Positions 27,952-39,169 of a stretch of 64,000 nt of DNA are shown piece by piece. Each line of letters opens with the position of its first letter. Position 1 is the first letter of the stretch. Below the pieces are notes generated by a model. It was not told the origin of the DNA. It saw nothing but the letters and a program-made list of their open reading frames with translations, and did not search any database. The position numbers were made by a program, and so were the translations under genes. The stretch covers positions 13,895,511-13,959,510 of the forward strand of contig NC_080723.1 in the NCBI RefSeq assembly GCF_019097595.1, given 5' to 3'. Origin of the DNA: Hemibagrus wyckioides. Lineage: Eukaryota > Chordata > Actinopteri > Siluriformes > Bagridae.

Positions 27952-28092
27952 GTGAGGTCATGTATATGGAAGACATTTTTGTCTCCTCCAAGTGCATTGG
28001 GCTGCCCCTTTGTTTGACTTAGAGGCAGTAACTTCACATGTCTCAGACAATACATTGCTTCTACTAGAACCTAGCATGACTAAAATTGCAAG

Positions 28093-28093
28093 T

Positions 28094-28152
<59 letters not shown>

Positions 28153-28154
28153 TT
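28093..28154. repeat. (TTTA)n microsatellite
   Basis: About fifteen uninterrupted TTTA tetranucleotides. It gives the artefactual Leu-Phe-Ile-Tyr repeats in the plus-strand frame at 27992-28198. Confidence 0.95.
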
Positions 28155-28189
28155 ACGTGTTGTTTGAATATCCCATTATCTCTCTTTTG

Positions 28190-28635
28190 GTGTTATAATA
28201 TCCGCCATTCTTCTGGGAAGGCATGAATGTGGTTGTCTAGGAGTGTGGGCATGGGGATTTGTGCATGTTTAATCACAAGGGCATTGGTAAGGTCGAGCAC
28301 TGGTGTTGGATGAGGAGGCCTAGGGTGCAGTCATTGTTCCAGTTTATCTGAAAGATGAATAGCTGGTTTGAGGTCAGAGATCTGTGCAAGTCACTCGAGT
28401 TCTTCCACACCAACGTTGGTAGACTATGCCTTCATGGAGCTTGCATGGGAATGCACAGGGGAACTGGCATGCTGAAACAGGTGTAGGGCTCTTAATTCCA
28501 GTAAAGGGAATTTGTTATGCTACATCATACGAAGATACAATTGTGTGTCTAACACTGTGGCAACTGTTTGGGGAAGAACCACATATGGGTGTGATGGTCA
28601 GGCATACCTTACACATACATTTGGCCATATAGTGT
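28190..28635 (-). mobile_element. Non-autonomous DNA transposon copy, minus orientation
   Basis: Read on the minus strand, the copy starts with TACACTATATGGCCAAATG, then has GACCATCACACCCATATG, GGTTCTTCCCCAAAC, CAGCTCCATGAAGGC-like and GTGTGGAAGAACTCGAGTG phrases, and ends near CCTTCCCAGAAGAATGG. This is the longest member of the family also present at 24949 and 38591. It carries only one recognisable terminal end, with no matching second terminus at 28190, so it is truncated. Confidence 0.75.
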
Positions 28636-29807
28636 ACATATAGAGGTAACACAGCAATATTAAACAACATTCATTAACTTGCCAAACATGGCAGTAGCTC
28701 TTAGTTCTTAGGAGACAAATCTAGAATTTGAACCTAAAAGCTGACTCCCTGCTGTTCAGCTGTGTTCTGTCATATTGTAAATAATGTGCAGTTTACTGAC
28801 ACATTCCTTACAAATATATATTATACAGCAAATTATTCAAAATTGCAGCATGCTTACTTTCATAATTTTGAAACTGAACAGTGCCGTGTTTAAGTAATGG
28901 TGCTCAAGTCCGTGTTTATCAAAACCATGGCAAAATCTTTGTCTGACACTGAGGCAGAGAGCAGATGTTTGGATGCGTGATTCACTCTGCACCCACACAT
29001 AACACATAACACAGTCTGGCCTTGTGTGTCCAACAGGAGAATGAGTACTGTATAGCTAATCCTAATATGAAGTTAGTTTATAAGATTATTGACATATAGA
29101 AGTGGGTACAGGATGGTACCCACTATATCTATAAATCCAATCCTGATACAGAGAAAAGCAAATCACTATTTGCTTATATTGCTGCATATACCGTATTTCA
29201 TCTCCCCACAGACTGGAACTGCAGAATTCCTCTGTATTATTTCATGTGTTATCTTAGTCATTGTCTGTGTTTCAGTAAACTAGTTGCTGCCATAGTTAGA
29301 CAAGTCTGATTCACTGTTTCTTTGCTGTGGTGTTGATGAAGACAAACATGTTATCTGTCACAAGATTGCATGCTTTCCACTCACCAAGGATTTGAACGTT
29401 TTTAATTTCATCAATGAACTAGTCATTTTCAGTCTGCATTTCAGTTGAAACACATTTCACATGCTTGAATTACAACTTTATTTTACTGTTCCCCTGATAA
29501 TTACTTATGCACAAAAACATTAATTTTTACAAAAACTCCTTCATTCAAAAGCTCATCATTTTTTACATGTAAAAGATTAAAAGCTGTATTAAGTATTTAA
29601 GATAAGGTAACAGTAACAATGTATGTAATGTACACTGATCACTGATGCCTTGATATATAAGATATGTCTTTGAGAACTCATTAAACTCATAAAAAGAGCC
29701 AAATCATTAGAATAGGCCTTGTTAAACAAGTCTGAACAATTCTAAATTTAATAAGTTTAATTAAGTTGGTGTTCCCAGTGTCCTCATACCATTCTGATTA
29801 AATAAAA
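28636..29807. other. Non-coding stretch, no gene seen
   Basis: Nothing gene-like is recognised. Confidence 0.5.
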
Positions 29808-30002
29808 TCACTGTCCACAAACTGAGCTACAAGTAATTTTTGGCATAAATTGTATGCCTGCCTCACCTGAGCAAAGTGTTGAGGACTGGCTATACTTCAA
29901 AAATCCAACAAGATAAGGAGATAAACCATTCAGAAACTGAAACATTGCAAGCAGGACTTTGGAATCAGTGTGGATGACAGCCTGAAAAAGCAGCCTTAAC
30001 AT
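29808..30002 (-). mobile_element. LINE (non-LTR retrotransposon) ORF2 C-terminal remnant
   Basis: The open frame encodes KVLLAMFQFLNGLSPYLVGF, close to the KVLL-x-x-(F/Y)-x-x-LNGL-x-P-x-YL pattern that lies just after the reverse transcriptase domain in L2-type LINEs. Downstream spacing with Tyr-Ser and Pro residues also fits. Only this short piece survives. The family is uncertain. Confidence 0.5.
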
Positions 30003-30130
30003 TATGTTGGTTTATACATCATATTATACTGTAACATTATAGACATTTGTCAGTGTTTATCCACTGCTAATAAGCAGTTATAGGAATACTTACATCAATA
30101 ATCAAATGAACTCAAACACTGAAAAAACAT

Positions 30131-30733
30131 CCAGGTCAGCAACTCCCAACCTTGGGCTTGTGTTCTCAAACTAGAGGTTGTTGATTTACAAACAGGGTCA
30201 TGAGAGACACTCACAATTTCCTCTTTTGTTTTATTCATACTCTAACTATGAAGATGGATTTTGTCTGTTTTGAAATCTTACAGTGAATCTAATCCAAAAA
30301 GGTCACGAAAATGAACATGAAAACATACATGTATTGAATAAGGATTTACACCCATGAAGGTGAATAACAAAGTGGAACCACACATGTGAGGAGTGCGTTG
30401 AGATTGCTGAAAATCACAGACCCTTTCTGCAAGCTTCTAACAGTGTGAAGATTAAATCAAAATATCATTCAGAACTGGATGTGACAGCAGAAATGTTGAC
30501 ATACCTCCTGATAAGCTGTAACAAGAAATGTAAGTTCATGCTTCCTGCTCAATTACATTCATCAAAATTGAAGCATGCTTAAATGAATATTCCTTTGGCT
30601 ATTAATTGTCAGTTATCTTACACGTTACAGATTTATGATAAAATGTTCAAATCCTACAAATCTAGGATGGTCACACTTGGGGTCATTAAATTCATAATAG
30701 GCATTTGTGGTTGTTGGGAACCCTTGAGCTAGC
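30131..30733 (+). mobile_element. Probable hAT (ZBED-type) transposon remnant
   Basis: The left edge reads CAGCAACTCCCAACCTTGGG. The right edge, read in reverse complement, gives GCTAGCTCAAGGGTTCCCAA. Both resemble the CAG...GGTTCCCAACC termini of hAT elements. Internally, around 30433-30530, a plus-strand reading gives KSKYHSELDVTAEM, similar to the KYR-x-RL-x-V-x-x-DLR motif near the hAT transposase C-terminus. There is no intact frame, and target duplications were not identified. Confidence 0.4.
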
Positions 30734-33069
30734 TTAACACTAGAGGCCTCAAATGTAGCTTTTCATTTCACGGCTTAACCGTCAAGTGCTAGGGCAAAAT
30801 CCATACCAATTTATCCAGGCTTTGTACCCTTTTATTAAAATTCATGAAAAGGAATTTCATTCATGTCTTTTACAAAGTTTTCCATTTTATGCTATAGAAT
30901 CTGCCTAACAAATATCTCTGTGTTGTCTTGAGTCATGGAAGTACTTGCTAGTGTAGTTTATATTAAGCAACTGTTATGATATATAATTAGTACAAACATC
31001 TCTTAACAAGGCACCAGCTATTACTGTGACTACAGAAAACTGGCTTGTCTTGCCACTAACCAGAGCAGCTGACTAACATCAAACATCTGGCAAAACCAAC
31101 AGGAAACATCCGCTAAACTTCATCACCTGCCATGGCTTCTTTATTAAAGCCTATTCTGAAAGGCATGCCACACTAGAGACATTTTATGCAGAGCAATGCA
31201 AATGTCATGCTTGTGTCATGGACATTAGTAACCAGGCAGGTGTCTTAGAATCCAACATGAAGTTTAGTGAACCATTATATTAACCAGGTTTTTAAAGTCC
31301 ACACTTAGTGACAAAGACTTACATGTATTTTTAAAATATAAGCTTTTAGACAGAAACAGAAAACAAGGAAAAAATAGACTCTTGTAAACAATTCTATATT
31401 TTTGCCAATGTTTGTCCTTCCCACTGGGAAAAACAAGCTTTCTATATTATATTAAAACAAACGTATCTTACGCTTGTTTAGTCTAAAACGAATTGTATTG
31501 TCTGTAAAGCAAGCAAGAAGCAGTCATAAGAAGGTCATCAGCAGAATATGAATTACACCATGCTATTGTGTGGGGTTCATTTTCTCCTTATTGTGACTGT
31601 ACAGGCAAAGTAGACATATAATTTTGCCATCCATTACTGCAGTATCCATTTCATGTCACCACTGATTTTTAATTTCGCTCCTAATTCACCTCAGAGAGTT
31701 GTCTCATGAAACATACACCACTACATTATTATATATTTATTGTAGCATGTGTGTCTATGTAATGGGGAGAGAGAGAGAGAGGGAGAGAGAGAGACAGACT
31801 ATGCCTACTACTACTAAGAAGCAGTAGAAGAAGAAAAAGAAGAATGTTATTCATTTCTCCCCATCTATTTTTTTAAATGATTGGATTATCACATGGGTCT
31901 CATGTGACTGGTGTCCCATGGGATGAAACCCATAACTGCAGGTGGCAGCACATTCATTTTACATAAAAGCAAACTTGTCTCTGTTAAAGAGCACTTATGG
32001 ACAAAACTTTTCATTCACAAATTCGGAGTACTGTTTCCTTCGATCTGCACTGTCCGTGAATTCAGATACAGGCACAGGCATATTTTAAACTCATTTTTAA
32101 AAACAGACGTAATGTCCATCCCTGTCTATTAAAAATATACACTAGTAGTTTAAGAGTTTTCGATCAAAGAGCAGTTATATTCAACTACACGTCTTTTCAA
32201 GATGACTTTTGGACAGTGCAGTGTCTTTTTTTCTTGGCAGTGTGATATCTTATGCATAAATGAGACTAGATTTCAAGCATTTTGCACATGTCAACACCAG
32301 CCATTTAAGGTATAATCATTAATGATTATCCATACAGCAATACATGGCAAGATATCAGACAGTGGGAGCTCCACAGTAAGGGTTCTATGCCAACACTTTT
32401 TGCTTTGTTATTATTTACATTCAAGAGCCATTTAGGGCATTCCAGGGCCATAAATGACAAATGACAAATTATGGAATTATACCTTTTGGATTTGGTATCA
32501 TTAATTGGTATCATGTTTTGGGGTGATTTATTTGAGCATGGATTTTTTTATGTGAGAAAGGGCTTCCATACTTCCGTAGGGCCACATTACCTCTTAGTCT
32601 TGACAAGTGAAGAATGTGAAAGATTGTTCTCTTATGTTGAAGTAAGAATGTGTCAGTACATGACTTTCAGCTACAGTTTATTACTGCAGCTAATTTAATG
32701 TTGTCATAGGTTTCTTTGGCAGCCTCCTTGGTAGGTTTTTGTTTTGCCACTGTGGTGGTTTATTTTCTGTATTTTTTATGAAGGCTGTGGTACATCTGAT
32801 GTTTTACACATTTTTCTACCCCTCTTCTGCTTGATAACTTTCAGTCCTGCCGGTGCCATGCATGCTTTGTAAGCTCTTTGCAGATTGAAGCTTCAGCAAT
32901 CGGATAAACCAAGAAGATATGAAGGAAGTCCTATAAAATGAGTTAATCTTTATTTGGAGTTAATCATTTGTGATTTTCAGTAATAATTTGGTGACAGCTA
33001 TATGATCAGTACATTTTAGCATGAATTTAAATGTGATTGATTCATTCTGCACACAGCCACATTCCCAAT
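30734..33069. other. Non-coding stretch, no gene seen
   Basis: A GA-rich microsatellite lies at about 31767-31795. A weak CTCF-like word is at 31935-31946. Nothing else is recognised. Confidence 0.5.
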
Positions 33070-33273
33070 TATAAAAGGGTGTGCACACCTAGGCAGAATG
33101 TTTATTGTATCTAAAATGTTTCTGGTTGTTTTTCACTTAATTTTTATGCGTTGTAATTTAACATTGAGTGTGGAAAAAGTTCTGACATGATTTATCTTGG
33201 TTTAATTTTTTTTTTTACATCATAAAAACCTGCCATTTTAAGAAAGGCGTGTAAAATTTTTATATCCATTGTA
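33070..33273 (+). mobile_element. Right end of a Tc1/mariner-like element
   Basis: The phrases AAAGGGTGTGCACACCTA, GGAAAAAGTTCTGACATGA, TTTATCTTGGTTTAAT, CATAAAAACCTGCCATTTTA and the terminal ATATCCATTGTA occur in the order seen at one end of a common fish Tc1-like transposon. The transposase part is missing. Confidence 0.65.
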
Positions 33274-33299
33274 CAAGGTTTTTCCACACACTATAGCTG

Positions 33300-33950
33300 T
33301 TTTCTATTGTGGTCCACCAGCCATGAAGACCACACATATATCCAGGTGGTGGTCTGCTATCAAGGGATACCTGCAGGCATTGACTCAGATTGTGGCCCCT
33401 TTTGGAAAGCCCTTTGGAACCTATATAATGCCATGGTCAGTATATCATCTGTCATTCATCCAGATTACAATGGAAGGACAGACAGGATGAACCCGGTGAC
33501 CTGGGTGGGAACTTGTGCAGTGTCATTGAGGACCACAGTGTTAAATGTTGTTGGGGGTCAGTAGTCCACAACTAACTGATGCACTTGTCTACATTGAGGT
33601 CTCTAAGTTAGGAAGCTCAATTCTTCCCTAGTCAACAGCTTATTATTACAGTGTTCTCCCTAGAAGAGATCTTGACATACAAAAGGGCATGGAGAACAGG
33701 CAAAAGGGTGACCAACAAAGGTGCATGCCTTTGTTCCTGCACAGTGGGTTTGGTTCTCCACTAAGAATCTTCCACTTTGTATAAAAAAGAAGCTTAAGAT
33801 CCCTATTCACTTTTCTGTTGCATCAGCTTGGTGGCTTACAAGCTGGATCTTTGGTGTTAAAAGGTTTCACATATCCTTTGTCATTTTGGAACATCTCAGA
33901 GTGCCTGCTGTGTTTCTTTCTCTGTCTCTCTCTCTCACGTTATTTCAACT
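33300..33950 (+). mobile_element. Ty3/gypsy LTR retrotransposon pol remnant (integrase and downstream)
   Basis: One open frame (33307-33564) contains GIPAGIDSDCGPF, WKALWN and HPDYNGRTDRMN, corresponding to the integrase-core pattern GIP-x-x-(I/V)-x-SD-x-GPQF...W-x-x-(F/L)...HP-x-(S/T)NGQTER. About 220 bp further, a second frame (33721-33957) has VWFSTKNLPL and LRVPAVF, matching the region after the integrase core. The two frames differ and stops intervene, so the copy is dead. No LTRs were recognised at its edges. Confidence 0.75.
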
Positions 33951-34701
33951 TCATTAAAGACTATTTCTTTTTTTCAGGTGAACATAAATGTAATACTTTC
34001 CAACTACACTGTAATCTCTTTATTGTGTTCATTTTGAATTATAAAAATGTATTTATTTGCATATTTGATTCTCTCTTTAGGGCTTTACTGTTCTGTCAAA
34101 TCTGTTTTCATTTGAATTCTGAGCCTGTACAACCGGCAGCTGAATATGAAGCAGCCTATAATTTGGAGACATGGAATATGGATAAAATAAATTTAAGAAA
34201 TTACTTAGGGCCATGGATTTAATTTTACTTGGTGGTGGCCAGTATGGAAAGGGAACATGATGAATGTGTGACAACTGGCCAGAGATTACTGAACTTTTAG
34301 CTGACCTTTTCAATGTTTTAAACATTCAACAAACAACAATCACACTGGTTCCTAGCCCAGCACCTGTTCTTAATATTGATTCTTTATATATTTCATGTGC
34401 TTTGTAGATGTAGATTTTAAAAGGGAAAATTGAGAATCCAAATTAAATAAGACAGTGTATGCTGATCATGCATCTGTTTTTAATGGTGGTTCAGAGAATG
34501 AATTTCCCAACATATTGCAGATTTTCTCATAAGCTTAGTTTTGTTTGGAACATTTATGTGTACTAGCACTTACTGGAATCTTTGTGTTTAGTTGTGGCAC
34601 TTCATGTTCTGCTAGTATCGTGCAGTTCTTTTTGGACTTGCAGCACTTTAACAGCTTTATGCATAAATTGTATTCTATGATGGATTCATATTTAGAAACA
34701 A

Positions 34702-34754
<53 letters not shown>

Positions 34755-35000
34755 AACAAAGGAAATGAAATAAAAGCACATACAGAGTGTAGTGTTGCAG
34801 TTAATTCTGTGTACTTGCATTTTTTTTCTTGTTAAATCTAGAACATGAAAAAAACAAATAATCATGTTCCGTTTGTAAAATAACCGTGTTCCGTTATATT
34901 TTGGCTCATTCATGAAATAATCCAATCATCCAACCAGTCATGTGTCAGTAGCCAAATTCATAAAATCATGCTAATAATTTAACATGGCATGCAAAGAGAA
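33951..35000. other. Non-coding stretch, no gene seen
   Basis: Apart from the AAT microsatellite listed below, nothing is recognised. The open frame at 33818-34222 begins inside the gypsy remnant and has no further similarity. Confidence 0.5.
34704..34754. repeat. (AAT)n microsatellite
   Basis: An uninterrupted AAT trinucleotide tract. The minus-strand poly-Leu frame over it is an artefact. Confidence 0.95.
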
Positions 35001-35395
35001 AAAGACCAGATAATGTTTTTCCAATCCTCAACTGTCCAGTTTATGTAAGTTTGTCCACGGTATCCTTAGATTCCTGTCCTTGGCTAACAGGAATGGGACC
35101 CTATGTGATCTTGCTGTTGTAGCCCATCTGTCCCAAGATTTCTGCGATGCTTTTCTGCTCATCATGGTTGGAAAGAGTGGTAATTTGATTTACCATAGCT
35201 TTCCTGTCAGCTTGAACCAGTCCAGATATTCTCCTCAGAGCAATCTTATTAACGAGGCACTTCTGATCCTGTTTTTGTTTTAGCCACAATGCTGTATCAA
35301 TTCTAGAGTCTGCTGTTAGTGAAAATCCCAAGAGATCAGCAGTCTCTAAATATTCTTAGCAGACAGTCTGGTACCAACAACTGAATCTCTTGTCT
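35001..35395 (-). mobile_element. Tc1/mariner-like transposase fragment, minus orientation
   Basis: The minus-strand frame (35331-35101) encodes GLVQADRKAMVNQITTLSN and EQKSIAE, the helix-turn-helix region of the Tc1-like transposase also found at 14955-15295. Homology continues beyond the frame: the reverse complement reads AGCCAAGGACAGGAATCTAA, then CTGGACAGTTGAGGATTGG and AAACATTATCTGGTCTTT-like sequence. It is frameshifted and truncated. Confidence 0.75.
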
Positions 35396-36439
35396 TGTAA
35401 GTGGTAATGTATAATTTTTAAAATCTGGGCAATTTCTTGAGGTTGTGCTATACAAGTCATCATTCAGTGTGTGGCACAATTTAGTAATTTTATGAATAAC
35501 ATGGTGAATGCCCCATAAGCAGCCATCAGGTTAGGTTACGAATGTTCACGTAAAACTGAGGATTAATAATTTCTACAAGCAATGTTTACTGTGTAAAAAT
35601 AGCAAGATAAATATTAAAGACAGTACAGATATTTTCTCACTTCAGCCCACTGTCAACTGATGATCTGACTATTTTCCCAATAATACAACTAAGATGCTTT
35701 AAAAAAAACAAAAGATAGATAATCAGGTCTATTTCAGTAAAGTGTTGGTATACAGTAGCAAGAAGAAAAGGTTCTGAACTATATCTACAGTGTATATTTC
35801 CATTAAACAATACACAAGGGAATGTAACCTCACACAAACTTTGACAGCAACAAAAATACACGTCAATAAGTAACAGGAGATGTCCAAAAATATAATTCAA
35901 TTACAAGTAAAACACACAATGAAGCGGGTCAATGATCTTCCTTAGTGTTTGACCTGAAACTCTTATCTCTTTCCTGCAGGAAAATCTTTGGCGAGTTAAA
36001 ATGTTACAGATCCACTCAGCTAAAATATAGACTGACCAGATGTCAGACTCTAAGCACTCCTGAGTCAATGTAAATATCATTTTACAAAATCCCACAGATG
36101 TAAGAGAGTAAGAGATTGTAAGTGATTCAGTATATGATGAAGCAGATATAGTACAAAATGTTCTCAATAATAGAAAACACATCGTCCTTCAGGATGAAAT
36201 AATGGTGTTGAGTGTACTTGTATTTAATGGTATTCCATAAAATTAATCACCTTCTGGAAAAACTTTTGCCCAGTATAAGATTTATGGAACGTTATAATGT
36301 CTAACAGGTAACACATGTTTTGACCTGAACATCCAGAATGGGATGTATGTGTGTGCCTTATGCCTGGAGTAAGTGTAACTTGGTAAACAATTTGTCACAT
36401 TTTCCCACTAAATTCTAGCGGAGCATTGTTGCTTAACAG
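35396..36439. other. Non-coding stretch, no gene seen
   Basis: Two minus-strand frames, 35637-35900 and 35901-36182, abut but have no recognisable domains or splice support. I treat them as chance. Confidence 0.45.
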
Positions 36440-36690
36440 TTATATAATGCACTATATGAACAGTTAGAGAGGGACACAATTGGAAGCATTGCTGCATCTT
36501 ACAGTAGCTCCAGGGTCCCTGGTTTGAAACTGATCTTGGATAAATGTCTCTGTGCAGTTTTGTATGTTTTCCTTGCGTACATGTGGGTTCTCTGGTACAT
36601 GCGTGTTTCTGGGATAGGCTCTGGATCCACCACAACTCTGACCAGGATAAAGGATAGAGTCTACTAAAGGACTACTAAAGGTCACTGTTG
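36440..36690 (-). repeat. Fish dispersed repeat copy, minus orientation
   Basis: Read on the minus strand it shows CTTTATCCTGGTCAGAGTTG, GTGGATCCAGAGCCTATCCC, GAGAACCCACATGTACG, GGAAAACATACAAAACTG and AAACCAGGGACCCTGGAGCT. That is the body order of a family abundant in catfish-like genomes. The overlapping 73- and 75-codon minus frames are translations of this repeat. Confidence 0.75.
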
Positions 36691-36842
36691 AGACTAAGGA
36701 TGATGAGGGGTATTTGAAATGTAGTTTCAGACTGTAATGGGTCTACACATTACTCTGTGGTAACAGATCAACAGTTTAATAGTTGATGGTTTTGCAGGAT
36801 ATTTCAGTAATAATCAGGTGAATTTTATTGTAATCAACCCTG

Positions 36843-36916
36843 CCTTGTGACCTGGGTCTCCTGGAATAGGTTCCCTGCAACCCATTGGGATAAGCAGTGT
36901 AGATAATGGATGGATG
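36843..36916 (-). repeat. Dispersed repeat fragment abutting a transposon
   Basis: On the minus strand it begins CATCCATCCATTATCTACAC, then has TGCTTATCCC and GTTGCAGGGAACCTATTCC, the start of a fish dispersed repeat. It is immediately followed by the Tc1-like element at 36917, and GATGGAT sequence resumes right after that element. Confidence 0.6.
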
Positions 36917-37438
36917 CAGCTCCAGAAAAAAATAAGAGACCACTGCCCAATCTCCAGATTTGAACCCTATTGAAATGTCTCTGGAATGTCATCAGGAGGA
37001 AGATGGATGTTCACAAACCATCAAGCAAAGCTGAGCTGTTTGCTTTTTTGCAAAAAGAGGGGTATAAAGTTACCCAACAGCAATGTGAAAAACTGGTGGA
37101 GAGCATGGAGCCAAAACGCATGCAAATCAGGGTTATTCCACCAAATACTGATTTCTTAATGTTATTAAGAAAAATCATTAACACAATTTGTTTACAAATT
37201 ATTTGCATTTTGTTTTATTTGAGTTATTACAGCTCTGCAAATACTGCATGATCTTGGGTTATTTTGATGTGTTGTCATTTCCTTTAAATATACACTCTAA
37301 ATAACAATAGTTATATTTTGAATTTAGGAGAAATATTGTCAGCAGTTCACAAAAAATGAAACAAAACTGTTCATCTCACCAATACATGCACCTGTAAGAA
37401 AAAAACTGATTATTTTGCAGTGGTCTCTTATGGAGCTG
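36917..37438 (+). mobile_element. Internally deleted Tc1-like element with terminal inverted repeats
   Basis: The left end starts CAGCTCCAG and reaches ATAAGAGACCACTGC. The right end in reverse complement starts CAGCTCC and reaches ATAAGAGACCACTGC, so the termini are inverted repeats, the right one shorter by about 8 bp. Just inside the left end, sequence jumps directly to the transposase C-terminus: CTCCAGATTTGAACCC gives the SPDLNP motif, followed by LWNVIRRKM, KPSSKAELFAFLQKEGYKV and QCEKLVESM across two frames. The N-terminal and catalytic parts are gone. No clean TA duplication is visible at the edges. Confidence 0.8.
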
Positions 37439-37440
37439 GA

Positions 37441-37690
37441 TGGATGGATTTTATTGTCTTCAGTGCTTGCTGGTGTTTATAAAGACACCCTTTTCCAATA
37501 AACAGGTTGCAACAAGCTGGCACCGCTGGGCCTCTGAGCAAGGCCCTTAACCCTTAGTTGTAAAAATAAATAAATAAATAAATACATAAATGCATAAATA
37601 CATAAATAAATAAAAAGAGATACCAATGTAAGTCACTTTGAGTAAGGGTGCCAAATTACAGAAATGTAAATAATTAAATGAATGTAGAAT
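37441..37690 (+). repeat. SINE or LINE 3' tail fragment
   Basis: The phrases CTGAGCAAGGCCCTTAACCC, then an A/T-rich (AAAT)n stretch at 37565-37615, then AATGTAAGTCACTTTGAGTA and GGGTGCCAAATTACAG correspond to the conserved L2-type 3' tail shared by fish LINEs and SINEs (consensus ends GTAAGTCGCTCTGGATAAG...CTGCCAAATG). Orientation is plus. Confidence 0.75.
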
Positions 37691-37724
37691 TTAGGAGATA
37701 TAAAGTACTATTCATTCCTGTTCA

Positions 37725-37885
37725 TAAACTGCTTTATCCTGGTTAGGGTCACAGTGGTCCAGAGCACTGGGTATGAATTAGGAATACAGGTCATATCTAT
37801 CCCAGGACATTATGCACACCCAAAGACACAGTCACTAACATCTAGGGACAATTAAGAATAGTCAATCCACCTGCCATCCACTGAC
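37725..37885 (+). repeat. Fish dispersed repeat copy, plus orientation
   Basis: It contains TGCTTTATCCTGGTTAGGGT, CACAGTGGTCCAGAGC, CTATCCCAGGACATTATG, CATCTAGGGACAATTAAG and AATCCACCTGCCAT, the same family as the minus-strand copy at 36440-36690. Confidence 0.7.
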
Positions 37886-38590
37886 TTGTTTTTTAGAACT
37901 GAGAGGGGACCAGAGTATGTGGTAGAGTTGAGGTCCTTTTGTTGGGGTAATATATATAGCTATAGTCTTACAGAATTGCCTGAGCTTGAGGTGGTAGCTA
38001 AGGGACATATAACCTAAATGGCTGGCAAAAATATTCTGAATATGGCCTAGTAATTGTCAATATTTTAATAGTGGAACTTTACAGAAGAGTTCTGAGCTTG
38101 TGAGAGAGGTCATTAGACATGCTGGAACACATGGGGGCCAATCTACCCTGGCGAGAACTTTGTGCAAACATGTTCAGAACCACGGACAGCGCACAAGGAA
38201 CAGTTTAGCTGCTGAAAGATAAATTAAAGCTGCCAGAGATTAGACGTTTTATAGACAAAAGCAACATGCACAAAGCACACTGCCAAAGTACTCTGTAAAC
38301 TTGATGTTATACTCTGTTAGTAAAGGTTAGATGGATAACAGTCTCAGACAGTCTTAGATTCATGCGTTAATGTGTTGTGAAACCTGTCTTGGGAACATTC
38401 AAATTAAGTAAAGCTCATTGATTTTGGAAGATTTTATTTAACACTCATGATAGGACAGATTGTTACTTGACTTTTTGCACGTGACTATATTCCTGTTAGA
38501 AAAACTTGAATGTAACATTGATTACCATGACCCATTTAATTTTCTGTCACATTTCCCTTCTATGGTTTTAACTTCCATACAAGTGCCTAG

Positions 38591-38768
38591 CTACACTAAA
38601 TGACCAAATATGATTATCCAACCCTATGTGAGTCTTCCCCAAACTTTTGCCACATACTGCAGTTTGAAGAGTGTCTTCGTATGCTGTAGCATTATGATTT
38701 CTCTTTGTTAACTGATTAGGAAACCTTTGAAAATAAGGGTCCCAAACCTTTTCCAGCATGACAGTGGG
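38591..38768 (+). mobile_element. Non-autonomous DNA transposon fragment, plus orientation
   Basis: The left end CTACACTAAATGACCAAATA is a decayed version of the terminus seen at 28635. It is followed by GTCTTCCCCAAACTTTTGCC, GTCTTCGTATGCTGTAGCAT and TTTTCCAGCATGACAGTGG. It is truncated at the right. The 63-codon minus frame over it is incidental. Confidence 0.7.
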
Positions 38769-38810
38769 TATTTTTGTCCAGCATGTTAAGCATCACTTAA
38801 TTGTAACTGC

Positions 38811-38875
38811 AATAATAATAATAATAATAAATTATTATTATTAATAAATTATTATTATTATTGTTGTTGTTGTTG

Positions 38876-38940
<65 letters not shown>
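38811..38940. repeat. Compound (AAT)n/(ATT)n/(TTG)n/(TTA)n microsatellite with inverted symmetry
   Basis: AAT repeats on the left (38811-38829) face ATT/TTA repeats on the right, separated by ATTAATAAATT-type joints and a short TTG tract. Because AAT and ATT are complementary, the left and right arms can pair. The poly-Leu plus frame starting at 38861 is an artefact. Confidence 0.95.
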
Positions 38941-38942
<2 letters not shown>

Positions 38943-39169
38943 AAGAGTGTTACACAATATTGCTAACAGGAACTGAAAGAGCTTTGTTCCTTACAAATGA
39001 GTTTTGGAAATCATACAACTTGTGGACTTCTCTATTACTATTTAAAAAACCTATTCAAAGTCTGTTACTGTCAGCTAAATCAACTTCATCTTTAACATCA
39101 ACTAAATCTATGACAAAATATTATCTGATTATCTGTTTTCAGGTTTCTTCCCTCTGTCCAAAAACAAGC

